Source: Bacillota bacterium | GTDB lineage: Bacteria > Bacillota > Clostridia > Peptostreptococcales > Anaerovoracaceae | Direction of reading: 5' to 3' | NCBI GenBank assembly: GCA_017941085.1 | Contig: JAGAXF010000002.1 | Location: forward strand, 163,695-227,694 | Length of the DNA stretch: 64,000 nucleotides | In this document: one piece after another, positions 53,171-63,187 of the stretch | How positions within the stretch are numbered: the first letter of the stretch is position 1 | Layout: each line of letters starts with the position of its first letter | The notes under the pieces: model-generated | What the model was told of the DNA's origin: nothing | Seen by the model: the letters and a program-made list of their open reading frames with translations, nothing else | Databases searched by the model: none | Position numbers and translations under genes: made by a program

Positions 53171-53219
53171 AGAAGTGAAAATAATCGGCGGAAGCCGAGA
53201 TAATAAAGGCATTTTAATA

Positions 53220-54263
53220 ATGCGAGATAGAGAACATACAATACAAAATAATAACGCCTTTGGCATTCAAGAAGAGATAGAAACAAAAATATTAACGGAC
53301 AGCCCGGAGGACATTGCAGTTGCAGGTGAAATTCTAAAGGGTGGAGGTCTGGTGGCTTTTCCCACGGAAACCGTATACGGGCTGGGAGCAGACGCCATGG
53401 ACCTCCTTGCTGTGTCAAAGATATATAGGGCAAAGGGACGGCCTTCCGACAATCCTATGATTGTCCACATTGCAGAAAAGGAATGGCTAAAGGACCTTGC
53501 CCTTGAAATAACTCCGGACATGGAAAAGCTTATGGATGCCTTTTGGCCCGGTCCCATGACCATGGTGGTGAAGAGACAACCCAACATACCGGATGTTACA
53601 ACGGGAGGCTTAGATACCGTTGGGATTAGATTCCCCTCCAACCCGGTGGCCCGGGCTCTCATAAAGGCAGCGGGGTGCCCTGTGGCAGCTCCTAGCGCAA
53701 ATCTTTCCGGAAAGCCAAGTCCCACCACTTCGGATCACGTAATAAAAGACCTGAAGGGTAGGGTGGATGCCATAATCAAAAGTGGTGACTGCCTGCACGG
53801 AATCGAATCAACAGTAATAGATATGACAGGAGTTATTCCCATGATCCTAAGACCGGGTGTAATAACTCAAAGCATGCTTAGCGACGTTCTTGGGAAAAAG
53901 GTGAAGTTGGATCCTGCTCTTAATGCCAGATTGGGAGAAAACTATCAGCCCAGATCTCCGGGAATGAAATATAAGCACTACGCTCCTCAAGCGGAAATGA
54001 AAATTTACGCCGGAGAAAGACCAAAGGTAGAGGCCGCCATAAACCAAGAGAAGAATGCCCTTGAAAAAGAAGGGAAAAGAGTTAAGGTAATCGTCTTTGA
54101 TAATGAGGTGGAGGCTGCTCGAGACCTATTCGCTTTGCTGAGAGCAGCAGACGACGAGGGTGTAGATGTAATCCTGGCGGCATCCATGCCGGAGGTGGGC
54201 CTAGGCTTCTCCGTAATGAACAGAATGCTAAAGTCTGCAGGATACAATGTAACCTATGTTTAA
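53220..54263 (+). CDS. L-threonylcarbamoyladenylate synthase (Sua5/YrdC)
   Basis: Makes threonylcarbamoyl-AMP for the t6A modification of tRNAs reading ANN codons. 347 residues from ATG 53220; the frame is open back to GTG 53175, with no clearly better ribosome site. The YrdC domain shows GGLVAFPTETVYGLGADAM and KGRPSDNPMIVH, later SANLSGKPSPTTSDHV; after residue about 230 the Sua5 C-terminal domain begins with RSPGMKYKHYAP. Being the long form it is Sua5 (YwlC-like) rather than YrdC alone. It lies between prfA and rpiB. Confidence 0.93.
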   Translation: MRDREHTIQNNNAFGIQEEIETKILTDSPEDIAVAGEILKGGGLVAFPTETVYGLGADAMDLLAVSKIYRAKGRPSDNPMIVHIAEKEWLKDLALEITPDMEKLMDAFWPGPMTMVVKRQPNIPDVTTGGLDTVGIRFPSNPVARALIKAAGCPVAAPSANLSGKPSPTTSDHVIKDLKGRVDAIIKSGDCLHGIESTVIDMTGVIPMILRPGVITQSMLSDVLGKKVKLDPALNARLGENYQPRSPGMKYKHYAPQAEMKIYAGERPKVEAAINQEKNALEKEGKRVKVIVFDNEVEAARDLFALLRAADDEGVDVILAASMPEVGLGFSVMNRMLKSAGYNVTYV

Positions 54264-54273
54264 AGGAGAGAAA

Positions 54274-54750
54274 ATGATAATCGTATTAGGCGCCGATCAT
54301 GGCGGATTCGAATTAAAGAACATAATCAAGGAACATCTAAAGGAAAGAGGAACAGCCCCTATCTTTGATGAGGAAGGAAACCAGGTGCAAGACAAAATCA
54401 AAATCGTTGACCTGGGAACAAACTCCTCTGACTCCGTTGACTATCCCAGCTTTGGTAAGGCCTGCGGAGAAGCAGTGGCTTCAGGAAAGGCAAACCTGGG
54501 AATAGTATGCTGTGGAACAGGTATTGGAATCTCCATAGCCGCAAACAAAGTGAAGGGCATAAGATGTGGACTTTGCACTTCTGTGGAAATGGCCACGCTA
54601 ACCAAGCAACATAATAATGCAAACATGATAGCCCTGGGAGGAAGAACCACTTCCCCGGAGCTTGCTATAGAAATTGTCGATGCCTGGCTGGACACCAAGT
54701 TCGAAGGAGGAAGACATCAACGAAGAGTAGACATGCTGGATGAAATGTAA
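54274..54750 (+). CDS. rpiB: Ribose-5-phosphate isomerase B
   Basis: 158 residues from ATG 54274 with AAAGGAGAG ahead; ATG 54256 lies inside the previous gene's end. RpiB/LacAB fold: LGADHGGFELK at the start, active-site Cys in GIVCCGTGIGISIAANK and the NNANMIALGGRT helix. Interconverts ribose-5- and ribulose-5-phosphate. A roughly 10-residue insertion follows residue 30. Confidence 0.93.
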   Translation: MIIVLGADHGGFELKNIIKEHLKERGTAPIFDEEGNQVQDKIKIVDLGTNSSDSVDYPSFGKACGEAVASGKANLGIVCCGTGIGISIAANKVKGIRCGLCTSVEMATLTKQHNNANMIALGGRTTSPELAIEIVDAWLDTKFEGGRHQRRVDMLDEM

Positions 54751-54786
54751 TCAAGCAGATAAACATAAATAGAGAGGAGATAAGAG

Positions 54787-55416
54787 ATGGGAAAAGTATA
54801 TGTATTCGATCATCCGCTGATTCAGCACAAGGTGTCAATGATGAGAATGATTGACACACCGGTAAAGGACTTTAGAGATCTGGCAAAGGAAGTAATAATG
54901 CTCATGGGCTTTGAGGCTACAAGAGATTTGCCGCTAAAGACCGTAGAGATTGAGACTCCTATTTGCAAGACGAGCGCAAATGTGCTGGCAGGAGAAGACA
55001 TCGCCATCGTTCCCATTTTGAGAGCAGGTCTCGGATTCGTGGATGGCATGCTGGAGCTCGTGCCAAACGCAAAGGTGGGACATGTAGGTCTCTATAGAGA
55101 TCCCGAGACGCACCAGCCGGTTGAGTATTATTGCAAGCTTCCGTCGGATATCGAAAGAAGAAGGATCTTCGTTCTTGACCCGATGCTCGCAACCGGAGGA
55201 AGCGCAGTTGCTGCAGTTCAGTTCATCAAAGATAGAGGCGGAAAAGACATAAACTTCATGTGCCTCATCGCAGCACCCGAGGGAATCAACGCACTGGCTG
55301 AGGCTCACCCGGACATCAATATATATATCGCCGCAAAGGACGAGCAACTCAACGAGCATGCGTATATCGTTCCCGGTCTCGGAGACGCAGGCGATAGGCT
55401 TTACGGCACCAAATAG
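54787..55416 (+). CDS. upp: Uracil phosphoribosyltransferase
   Basis: 209 residues. Makes UMP from uracil and [18 protein letters not shown], the PRPP motif [11 protein letters not shown] and closing [15 protein letters not shown] are strict family signatures. Preceded by AGAGGAG. It follows rpiB by 36 bases and may use ribose phosphate supplied by it. Confidence 0.96.
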   Translation: MGKVYVFDHPLIQHKVSMMRMIDTPVKDFRDLAKEVIMLMGFEATRDLPLKTVEIETPICKTSANVLAGEDIAIVPILRAGLGFVDGMLELVPNAKVGHVGLYRDPETHQPVEYYCKLPSDIERRRIFVLDPMLATGGSAVAAVQFIKDRGGKDINFMCLIAAPEGINALAEAHPDINIYIAAKDEQLNEHAYIVPGLGDAGDRLYGTK

Positions 55417-55503
55417 TTATATTAATTAGATAAGAAAAGGCGGGCGCCGCCTAGTTTGTAGAAGTTGCATGCGGGCACCGCTTGCAGCAGGGAGAATAGT
55501 TTA

Positions 55504-56838
55504 ATGAAACAGTTAATACCGGACAGTGTAAGTAAGCACGATAACGTATACGACGTGCTGAAGGAAAGAGGATTCATCGAACAATCCACAAATGAAGAGG
55601 AAGTAAGAAAGCTTCTTCAAAACGAAAAAGTAAAATTCTATATAGGATTCGATCCGACTGCGGATTGTCTTCACGTAGGACATTTTATGCAGGTAATCAT
55701 CATGATGTATATGCAGAAGTTCGGACATACTCCGGTTGTACTTCTCGGCGGTGGAACAGGCATGGTAGGCGATCCTTCCGGAAGAACCGACATGCGTCAG
55801 CTCATGGATGTGGAAACCATCGACCACAACTGCAGACAGTTCAAGAAACTCTTCGAGAGATTCATTGAATTTGATGATGAGTGGAAATACGAAGGTAACG
55901 GCGGCGTCTACGAACCCGGTCACGAGAACAAAACACCCGAGCCCGGTAAGGCTGTTTCCGTTAACAACGGCGAATGGATAAGACCGCTCAACTGGATTGA
56001 ATTCGTAAGAGAAATCGGATCTAAGTTCAACGTAAACACCATGCTGAGATCCGAGGCCTTCAAACAAAGAATGGAAAGAGAATCAGGTCTCACATTCTTC
56101 GAATTCAGCTATATGCTTATGCAGAGCTACGACTTCATGGTAATGGCAAGAGACTTTGATGTTAAGATTCAATTTGGTGGAGACGATCAGTGGTCCAACA
56201 TCATCGGAGGAGTTGACCTTACGAGAAAGACCATCCAGAAGGAAGTATACGGAATGACCTTCTCGCTCCTCACAACAAGTGAAGGAAAGAAGATGGGTAA
56301 AACCCAGAAGGGCGCTCTCTGGCTTGACGCAGACAGAGTTAGTCCATACGAATTTTTCCAGTACTGGAGAAACGTTGGAGATGCCGACGTAAACAAATGC
56401 CTCCGCATGCTGACCTTCCTTCCTATGGAAGAGGTTGAGAGACTTTCCGCATTGGAAGGCGCCGAGATAAACAAAGCCAAGGAAATACTTGCGTTTGAAA
56501 TAACCAAGCTTGTTCACGGTGAAGAGGAAGCAGCAAAGGCTCTCGAAGCATCCCGCTCCGCATTCGGCGGAAACGCAGCGGCTGCAGACATTCCTACCAC
56601 TGAGATGAGCGCTGCTGACTTTGATGGAGAAGGAAAGGGCCTTATTAGCCTCCTGTCCGAGCTCAAACTTGCCGAGAGTAACGGCGACGCACGTCGTACA
56701 ATTGAGCAGGGTGGAGTTTCCGTAAATGGAGAGAAAGTAACCGACGTTAAGAAATTCATTACAGCATCTGACTTTAAAGATGGGACTTTGCTCTTGCAGA
56801 AAGGAAAGAAGAAATTCCACAAGATTGTATTGAAGTAA
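55504..56838 (+). CDS. tyrS: Tyrosyl-tRNA synthetase
   Basis: Class I synthetase of 444 residues from ATG 55504 (GGGAGAA upstream). The HIGH motif appears as CLHVGHFMQ, the KMSKS motif as KKMGKTQKG, and QFGGDDQWSN binds tyrosine. An S4 RNA-binding domain closes the chain (GGVSVNGEKVTD). The 87-base leader is too short for a full T-box, and none is seen. Confidence 0.95.
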   Translation: MKQLIPDSVSKHDNVYDVLKERGFIEQSTNEEEVRKLLQNEKVKFYIGFDPTADCLHVGHFMQVIIMMYMQKFGHTPVVLLGGGTGMVGDPSGRTDMRQLMDVETIDHNCRQFKKLFERFIEFDDEWKYEGNGGVYEPGHENKTPEPGKAVSVNNGEWIRPLNWIEFVREIGSKFNVNTMLRSEAFKQRMERESGLTFFEFSYMLMQSYDFMVMARDFDVKIQFGGDDQWSNIIGGVDLTRKTIQKEVYGMTFSLLTTSEGKKMGKTQKGALWLDADRVSPYEFFQYWRNVGDADVNKCLRMLTFLPMEEVERLSALEGAEINKAKEILAFEITKLVHGEEEAAKALEASRSAFGGNAAAADIPTTEMSAADFDGEGKGLISLLSELKLAESNGDARRTIEQGGVSVNGEKVTDVKKFITASDFKDGTLLLQKGKKKFHKIVLK

Positions 56839-56859
56839 ATTATTGTATTGAAGAAATAA

Positions 56860-59643
56860 ATGAACAGTAAAAGATTTGATGGCATTGACCATCCGGTGAG
56901 AGAGGTAAGAGACCTAAGGGAAATAATACTTTCCAGTTGCGAAATGTTTCCCCAGGTGGATGCTTATCTATACAAAGATAAAACTGCAGGTGAGTTCAAG
57001 GGCATTAAGTACAGCCAAGTGCTTAAGGATATGCAGGCCCTTGGAACTCGCTTCTGCGATATGGGTCTAAAAAACAAAAAAATTGCAGTTATAGGCGAAA
57101 CCAGCTACTACTGGTTTCTTGCTTATTATGCAACGGTGTGCGGAACGGGAGTAATCGTTCCCTTGGATAAGAATCTTCCGCCGGAGGAAGTTAAAAATCT
57201 GGTAGAGAGATCAAAGGCCAACGCCATTGTCTACTCCAAGAAAATGGAGAAGTCCATCAAATCTCTTTTTGAAGAACCCTGCAATGTGGAATTCTTTATT
57301 TCCATGGATGAGGAGCATCACAAAGGTCTTGCTGCAGACGGAGATCCCTCTAATGATCAAGGTCGCAGCGGCGCAGCTCCCAATAGGATTCTAAGCATGA
57401 AGGCATTGATTGAGGAAGGGGCACACTTGGTTCACCAAGGTGACCGTACCTTTATAGATGCCCAAATTGATCCCGATGAAATGGCAAGCCTTCTTTTTAC
57501 TTCCGGAACCACCGGAAAAGCAAAAGGCGTAATGCTGTCTCACAAGAACATAGCCAGTAACGTGGTTAATATGTCCAGAAGGGAAAAGCTGGGGGACAAT
57601 TATGTAGTTCTATCAATTTTGCCTACCCACCATACCTTTGAAAATACCTGCGTTGATTGGACCACCTTTTATCAAGGTAAAACCCTTGCCATCTGCGAAG
57701 GTATTAAATACATATCAAAGAATATGAACGAGGTTCACGCCAACTGCATGGTTGGTGTGCCTTTGGTTTTTGAAAAAATATATAAGAGCATGGTGAAACA
57801 AGCGGAAAGCAGTGGACAAGGAGAAAAACTGAAAAACGCCATTCAGCTTTCCAGAAGACTTAAGCTCTACAATAGACCGGCAGTAGTAAAGCGAATGTTT
57901 AAATCCGTTCATGAAGCCCTAGGGGGAGAGATGGAGCAATTTATTGCAGGCGGAGCCGCTATCGACCCTCAGGTTATATTGGATTTTGAGGCCATGGGAA
58001 TTCCCATGATGCAGGGCTATGGTATGACGGAATGCTCGCCAATCATCGCGGTAAATCAAAACAATTACAGCATTGCTGAATCTGTAGGCCGCCCCATGCA
58101 CGGAACCACAGTAAGGATAGATAATCCGGATACGGATGGTGTGGGAGAAATAGTTTGCAGAGGACCATCGGTAATGTTGGGATATTACGAGGATCCTGAT
58201 GCCACAGAAGAAGTGTTAAGAGATGGCTGGCTCTATACCGGGGATCTGGGTTATATGGATGAAAACGGATTCCTCTATGTAACGGGCAGAAAGAAAACGG
58301 TAATAGTAACCAAGGGAGGAAAGAATATCTTCCCGGAAGAAATAGAAGAGGTTCTCAAGCAGAACGATTTGATAAAAGAAGTCCTGGTTCACGGTGTAAC
58401 GGATAAGAGAATAGGGAATGTGGCGGTTACCGCTGACATTCAGCCTAACTTTGCTCTTCTTAAGGAACGCTATGGAGAAATGGATTCCAGCCAGGTGTAT
58501 CACTTCTATAAAGAATTGGTGGATAAAATAAACGGCACCATGCCCTCCTACAAAGCAATAAAGAGAGTGAACATTCGAGAAAAAGATTTCGAGATGACCA
58601 CCACCGGAAAAATCAAGAGATACGGAAACTTTGTTGAGGGAGAAGAAGGGGCAGGCAGCCTGGACTATAGAGAAATCAAAAATGAGGAATCGAAGATTGC
58701 TGCTGAATTCCTGGCGGAAATAAGAAAATCCGAGAGTCCTTCTGTTGTTAATACGGACATGGAGCCGGTGACAGACTTAAGGGATGTTCTAAAAATTGCC
58801 GCTGAAAAACGAGAGGCAGCCAAGCTTTTATCCGATGTCAACGGACTGGGAACCGCCCTCATAAATATGGGAGCAAAGGGTAAGACCTTCCGCTTGCCTT
58901 CCTTAATAGGTTATCAGGAATTGGTGGCGCTACTGGCAGTATCCTGCGGCTTAGGAAAGGTTGAAATAGTACCCGCGGAAAATGCGGCCGGTCTCTTGAT
59001 TGATGGGGAAGCCATAGACATCGAGTCCTTGATAGAAAAAGGAAAACAGCAGCTGGGCCTAGGAGACAGACAGTATATTGACTCAGAGGTGTTAGGTGGA
59101 GATGAGAGCATTACAATAAATGACATCACCTTTACCCATGGAAATATAGCCCATGGTCTTATGGCTACAGCTGCCGCTGTGGAATGTGAAAAAGAGCCCT
59201 GGGAATTTAAGCCCATAAATGCCGAGGAATTTGATATAACAGACTTACTGATTAATCTCTTCCTCCCACTTTACTATGGAAGTCCTGAAAAGGCCCTTTC
59301 AATATACAAGGTTTCCGGCTGCGCTGCTCCGGTGGCGGTAATTCCAATTCCTTCAGAGGGCTTAAGCATAAGAGCCTTTAGAGAAAGGAAAATGAGAAAG
59401 GCCGTGAGAAAAGGTGCTTTGGGACATATTCTTCCGGGCCTTGGCATAAAGTTCATAGACAAAGACCTTTCAGGAAATGGAGAAATACTTTTGGCAGGAG
59501 AAACCCTGGCACCAGGTGAAGTTACCGATGGTTGGCTTAGAACCGGGGATCTTGGTCACTTTGATGATAAAGAATATCTCTATGTAACAGGAAACGTCCA
59601 AGACAGATTCGTAGGGGACGGAAAGGGTAAAGAAGATGAGTAG
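56860..59643 (+). CDS. Long-chain acyl-CoA synthetase with a degenerate second half
   Basis: 927 residues, against about 600-650 for the family. Residues 1-610 form a full AMP-binding enzyme: LLFTSGTTGKAKGV (phosphate loop), YGMTECSP, YTGDLGYMDENGFLYVTGR and the catalytic Lys in TTTGKIKRYG. It activates a fatty acid as acyl-AMP and then acyl-CoA. The last 300 residues repeat fragments of that fold, as in HGNIAHGL against HKNIASNV and DGWLRTGDLGHFDDKEYLYVTG, but have no phosphate loop or terminal Lys. The gene overlaps the racemase-like gene by 8 bases. Confidence 0.85.
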   Translation: MNSKRFDGIDHPVREVRDLREIILSSCEMFPQVDAYLYKDKTAGEFKGIKYSQVLKDMQALGTRFCDMGLKNKKIAVIGETSYYWFLAYYATVCGTGVIVPLDKNLPPEEVKNLVERSKANAIVYSKKMEKSIKSLFEEPCNVEFFISMDEEHHKGLAADGDPSNDQGRSGAAPNRILSMKALIEEGAHLVHQGDRTFIDAQIDPDEMASLLFTSGTTGKAKGVMLSHKNIASNVVNMSRREKLGDNYVVLSILPTHHTFENTCVDWTTFYQGKTLAICEGIKYISKNMNEVHANCMVGVPLVFEKIYKSMVKQAESSGQGEKLKNAIQLSRRLKLYNRPAVVKRMFKSVHEALGGEMEQFIAGGAAIDPQVILDFEAMGIPMMQGYGMTECSPIIAVNQNNYSIAESVGRPMHGTTVRIDNPDTDGVGEIVCRGPSVMLGYYEDPDATEEVLRDGWLYTGDLGYMDENGFLYVTGRKKTVIVTKGGKNIFPEEIEEVLKQNDLIKEVLVHGVTDKRIGNVAVTADIQPNFALLKERYGEMDSSQVYHFYKELVDKINGTMPSYKAIKRVNIREKDFEMTTTGKIKRYGNFVEGEEGAGSLDYREIKNEESKIAAEFLAEIRKSESPSVVNTDMEPVTDLRDVLKIAAEKREAAKLLSDVNGLGTALINMGAKGKTFRLPSLIGYQELVALLAVSCGLGKVEIVPAENAAGLLIDGEAIDIESLIEKGKQQLGLGDRQYIDSEVLGGDESITINDITFTHGNIAHGLMATAAAVECEKEPWEFKPINAEEFDITDLLINLFLPLYYGSPEKALSIYKVSGCAAPVAVIPIPSEGLSIRAFRERKMRKAVRKGALGHILPGLGIKFIDKDLSGNGEILLAGETLAPGEVTDGWLRTGDLGHFDDKEYLYVTGNVQDRFVGDGKGKEDE

Positions 59644-60736
59644 TTATCCCAGAGTTACAGCAAAGACTGAGAAGCTAAGAGAAAACATAGATACGGCAAT
59701 TAGAGAATGCAAAGAGGCAGGCATCCGGGTGGCGGGAGTCATAAAGGGCTTCCACGGAATTAAAGAGTTTCTTCCCGTTTACTTGGAAAGCAATCTTAAT
59801 GAACTTGCCAGTTCCAGAATCGAGCAGCTAAAAAGAGCCAGGGACATGGGATGGACCGGAGGTCTTATGCTGGTTAGAGTCCCCATGATAAGCGAAGCCG
59901 AGGATGTGGTAACCATTACGGATACATCTCTTAACAGCGAAACTGCTGTGTTGGAAGCCCTTAATCAGGCGGCTCTTAAACTTACTCCCAATAAGCCCCA
60001 TAAAGTCATTCTCATGGCAGACCTGGGAGACCTTAGAGAAGGTTTTTGGGATAAAGAGGAAATGATTAGTACCGCGGTTCGTGTTGAAAAGGAAATGCCC
60101 GGCCTTCATTTGGCAGGTGTGGGAACCAACATCGGATGCTACGGCGCCTTGGTTCCAACCAAAGAGAAAACTGAGGAGTTGATTCCTATTGCCAGAGAAA
60201 TAGAAGAGAGAATAGGAAGAAAGCTGGAGATTGTTTCCGGCGGCGCCAGTACCAGCTACATGAGACTTACCGATGGTGATATGCCGGAGGGAGTGAATCA
60301 TTTAAGGCTGGGGGAAAATATTCTTCTGGCAAGAGATAATGAAGTTTACCACGGACACAGTACAGAGCCCATGAACCAAAATATCTTTACCCTGCAGGCT
60401 GAGGTAATAGAGGTTAAGGATAAACCTAGCTATCCCCAGGGACAGATTCATGTGGATGCCTTTGGTCATACGCCATACTACGAGGATCGAGGCATAAGAA
60501 AGAGGGCATTGGTTGCTGTTGGCCGAGTGGACATAGGAGATTTTAACGACATTTTCCCCAAGATGGAAGGCGTGGAAATCCTGGGAGGCTCCAGCGACCA
60601 CACCATATTGGACGTCCAGCAGGTCTTTGATGCCGGAGGAGAAATAAAGGTGGGGGACATTCTGGAATTCGATCTAAACTATGGCTCCCTGGTATTCTTA
60701 ACGGGATCTGAAAATGTACATTTTGTACTGGAGTAA
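59636..60736 (+). CDS. PLP-dependent racemase, alanine/ornithine racemase family
   Basis: 366 residues. A type III PLP fold: the N-terminal barrel carries the cofactor Lys in VAGVIKGFHG (about residue 36), ELASSRIEQLK, then GVGTNIGCYGA and SGGASTSYM for phosphate binding, with a beta domain after about residue 230. This variant resembles ornithine racemases of amino-acid-fermenting Clostridia more than canonical Alr, but YhfX-like proteins are close and substrate choice is not readable. Overlaps the acyl-CoA synthetase end. Confidence 0.75.
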   Translation: MSSYPRVTAKTEKLRENIDTAIRECKEAGIRVAGVIKGFHGIKEFLPVYLESNLNELASSRIEQLKRARDMGWTGGLMLVRVPMISEAEDVVTITDTSLNSETAVLEALNQAALKLTPNKPHKVILMADLGDLREGFWDKEEMISTAVRVEKEMPGLHLAGVGTNIGCYGALVPTKEKTEELIPIAREIEERIGRKLEIVSGGASTSYMRLTDGDMPEGVNHLRLGENILLARDNEVYHGHSTEPMNQNIFTLQAEVIEVKDKPSYPQGQIHVDAFGHTPYYEDRGIRKRALVAVGRVDIGDFNDIFPKMEGVEILGGSSDHTILDVQQVFDAGGEIKVGDILEFDLNYGSLVFLTGSENVHFVLE

Positions 60737-60808
60737 AAGCAAGACATTAGCCTGGTTAACCTGGGCCAAACCTTCGTCAAATAGCCGTATTTGTTCAAGG
60801 TTGAGTTT

Positions 60809-60837
60809 TTGACAAATACAGGTAACTAATATATAAT
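60809..60837 (+). promoter_or_regulatory. greA promoter, full consensus
   Basis: TTGACA (60809-60814), 17-base spacer, TATAAT (60832-60837): perfect sigma-A consensus 44 bases before greA, predicting strong expression. Confidence 0.85.
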
Positions 60838-60880
60838 TTTCGTTTGTAAATAAAAGAAAAATTGGAGGAGTTAATTCAAA

Positions 60881-61366
60881 ATGCCTACAGAGAATGTAAT
60901 GACCCAAGACAGCTATAATAAGCTGAAAAGGGAGAGAGATGAGCTGATTTCCCAGAGACCGGAAATCGCTGAAAGACTTAAGGAAGCTCGCGCATTTGGC
61001 GACCTTTCTGAAAACGCAGAATACGACGTAGCCAAGGAAGAACAGGCCAAACTGGAAGAAAGAATTCTGAGACTCAGCGAGCGTCTAAGAACTGCAATAA
61101 TTATAAAGGATGAGGACCTTACCCTGGATCATGTAAGCCTTGGACTTACTGTAAAGGTAAAGGAAACCAGAGGAAAAGTAACCGAGAGCTACAGCATCGT
61201 AGATGCAACAGAAATCGATCCCTTCTCCGACCCTATCAAGGTGTCCGTTGAGTCTTCCGTTGGTAAGGCTTTGGTGGGCAGCAAAGTTGGAGACAAGGTA
61301 GAGGTTGTGGTTCCCGGCGGAAAGCCAATCAGACTTGAGATTCTGGAAATCACACGAACTGTGTAA
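60881..61366 (+). CDS. greA: Transcription elongation factor GreA
   Basis: 161 residues. Coiled-coil N-terminal domain whose tip carries acidic residues (ARAFGDLSENAEYDVAKEEQ, conserved), then the C-terminal FKBP-like domain (SVESSVGKALVGSKVGDKVEVVVPGG). Rescues backtracked RNA polymerase by stimulating transcript cleavage. The gene order greA-lysS is common in Firmicutes. Confidence 0.96.
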   Translation: MPTENVMTQDSYNKLKRERDELISQRPEIAERLKEARAFGDLSENAEYDVAKEEQAKLEERILRLSERLRTAIIIKDEDLTLDHVSLGLTVKVKETRGKVTESYSIVDATEIDPFSDPIKVSVESSVGKALVGSKVGDKVEVVVPGGKPIRLEILEITRTV

Positions 61367-61472
61367 TAAAACCGAATGCCGTAAGGCACAAGGACGATAG
61401 TTGCGCAAGAACGAAATTTAAAAGTAGGAAAAACTCGGTACAATATACATACAATATATAAAGGAAAGAAAA

Positions 61473-63044
61473 ATGGATAGTGATAATAGGGAAAACCTAC
61501 AGGATCAAGTAAAGGATAATCCGACCTCGACAGAAGAAGAGCCTATGACAGAAGAAAAGCTAAGCGAACAACGCCAGATTCGTCGTGATAAACTGGCGGA
61601 GCTTAGAGAAGCCGGAAGAGATCCATTTAAACATGAAACCTGGGATGTAACTGCCCACAGCAAAGACATTAAAGATAACTTTGTTGCCATGGAGGATCAG
61701 GAGGTATCCATGGCCGGCAGAATAATGACCAAGAGAATCATGGGAAAAGCTGCTTTCTTTGATCTTCAGGACAAGCAGGGCAGAATTCAGTGCTATGTAA
61801 AACGAGACGAAATAGGTGAAGAGGACTACAAGTGGTTCAAGACCTATGACATCGGCGACATAGTGGGAATCAAAGGTAAGGTTTTTAAAACCAGAACCGA
61901 AGAAATTTCAATCCATGTGGAGGAGCTGGTTCTTTTAAGCAAGTCTCTTCAGGTGCTTCCGGACAAGTGGAGCGGCCTGGTGGACCAGGATATCAGATAC
62001 AGACAGCGTTACGTTGATCTTATTGTAAATCCAGAGGTAAGAGAAACTTTCTACAAGAGAGCGAGAATTGTAAAGGCTATTAAGAGCGTGCTGGAAGACG
62101 ACTACGGATTCCTGGAGGTAGATACTCCTATCCTTACAACAATTGCCGGTGGTGCCAATGCAAGACCTTTTGCCACACACCACAATACATTGGATCTGGA
62201 TATGAAGCTGAGAATCTCCAACGAGCTCTTCCTTAAGAGACTTATCGTTGGTGGTCTTGACCGCGTTTACGAAATGGGCAAGATGTTCCGTAACGAAGGA
62301 ATGGACAGAAATCACAATCCGGAATTCACTTCCATGGAATGCTATATGGCATATGGCAACATGGAAAGCGTAATGGATATAACAGAGCAGGTAGTGTACA
62401 AGGCTGCCATGGCGGTTAATGGCACACCCATTATCACATATCAAGGCAAAGAATTTGATGTAACTCCACCATGGCGACGCCTGAATATGGCGGATGCTGT
62501 AAAGGAAATCACGGGAGTCGACTTTGATAAAATCACCAGCGACGATGACGCTCGCAAGGCCGCCATCGGACAAGGTATGGATCCAGAGGAAGTTGCCGGT
62601 TGGACCAGAGGAAAAATCATTGCAGAAATGTTTGAGACATACTGCGAGGATGTTCCCGGATATCTGGACGGTCCGGTATTCGTGGTAGGACATCCCGTTG
62701 AGATTTCCCCTCTAGCAAAGAGAGATCCGGAGGATCCCAGAATCACTCGTCGTTTCGAAGCTTATATCAACGGCTGGGAAGTAGCCAACGCCTTCTCGGA
62801 GCTTAATGACCCAATCGATCAGTACGAGCGTTTCGTGGAGCAGCAGCGTCAGCTGGACACCGGTGAAGACGATGAAGCTCATCCAATGGATATGGACTTT
62901 GTAAATGCTCTGGAAGTAGGCCTGCCTCCAACAGGGGGACTGGGAATCGGTATCGACCGCATCATCATGCTCATAACCGACGCCCCCAGCATTAGAGATA
63001 TAATCCTCTTCCCGACGCTCAAGCCTAGAAAAGAAAATGATTAA
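61473..63044 (+). CDS. lysS: Lysyl-tRNA synthetase, class II
   Basis: 523 residues. An acidic N-terminal extension (about 30 residues) precedes the OB-fold anticodon domain (VSMAGRIMTKRIMGKAAFF region), then class II motif 2 FRNEGMDRNHNPEFT and motif 3 GLGIGIDRIIML. AAAGGAAAG lies before ATG 61473. It is the last core gene before gene-poor, element-like sequence. Confidence 0.96.
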   Translation: MDSDNRENLQDQVKDNPTSTEEEPMTEEKLSEQRQIRRDKLAELREAGRDPFKHETWDVTAHSKDIKDNFVAMEDQEVSMAGRIMTKRIMGKAAFFDLQDKQGRIQCYVKRDEIGEEDYKWFKTYDIGDIVGIKGKVFKTRTEEISIHVEELVLLSKSLQVLPDKWSGLVDQDIRYRQRYVDLIVNPEVRETFYKRARIVKAIKSVLEDDYGFLEVDTPILTTIAGGANARPFATHHNTLDLDMKLRISNELFLKRLIVGGLDRVYEMGKMFRNEGMDRNHNPEFTSMECYMAYGNMESVMDITEQVVYKAAMAVNGTPIITYQGKEFDVTPPWRRLNMADAVKEITGVDFDKITSDDDARKAAIGQGMDPEEVAGWTRGKIIAEMFETYCEDVPGYLDGPVFVVGHPVEISPLAKRDPEDPRITRRFEAYINGWEVANAFSELNDPIDQYERFVEQQRQLDTGEDDEAHPMDMDFVNALEVGLPPTGGLGIGIDRIIMLITDAPSIRDIILFPTLKPRKEND

Positions 63045-63089
63045 AAAAGTGGCTTAAATAAAGGAGTTTTGCAAATATGGTATTTATTC

Positions 63090-63108
63090 TGCCCTCCATT
63101 TGCCCTCC
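63090..63108 (+). repeat. TGCCCTCC direct repeat after lysS
   Basis: TGCCCTCC at 63090-63097 and 63101-63108, an 11-base period, as in the paired repeats of the integrative element ends. No T-loop core is found 65 bases further, so the link is weak. Confidence 0.35.
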
Positions 63109-63187
63109 AAAAGTTGAATCATACAAGATCACGGTAGAAATATCGTGATTTTTGTTTATAGCTAAAATAATGACATGTATATAAGAC

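Noticed and set aside
55417..55503. T-box leader before tyrS
   Set aside because: The gap of 87 bases is too short and lacks the conserved T-box and specifier structure; the GGGCACCGC-like text is not in a T-box context.
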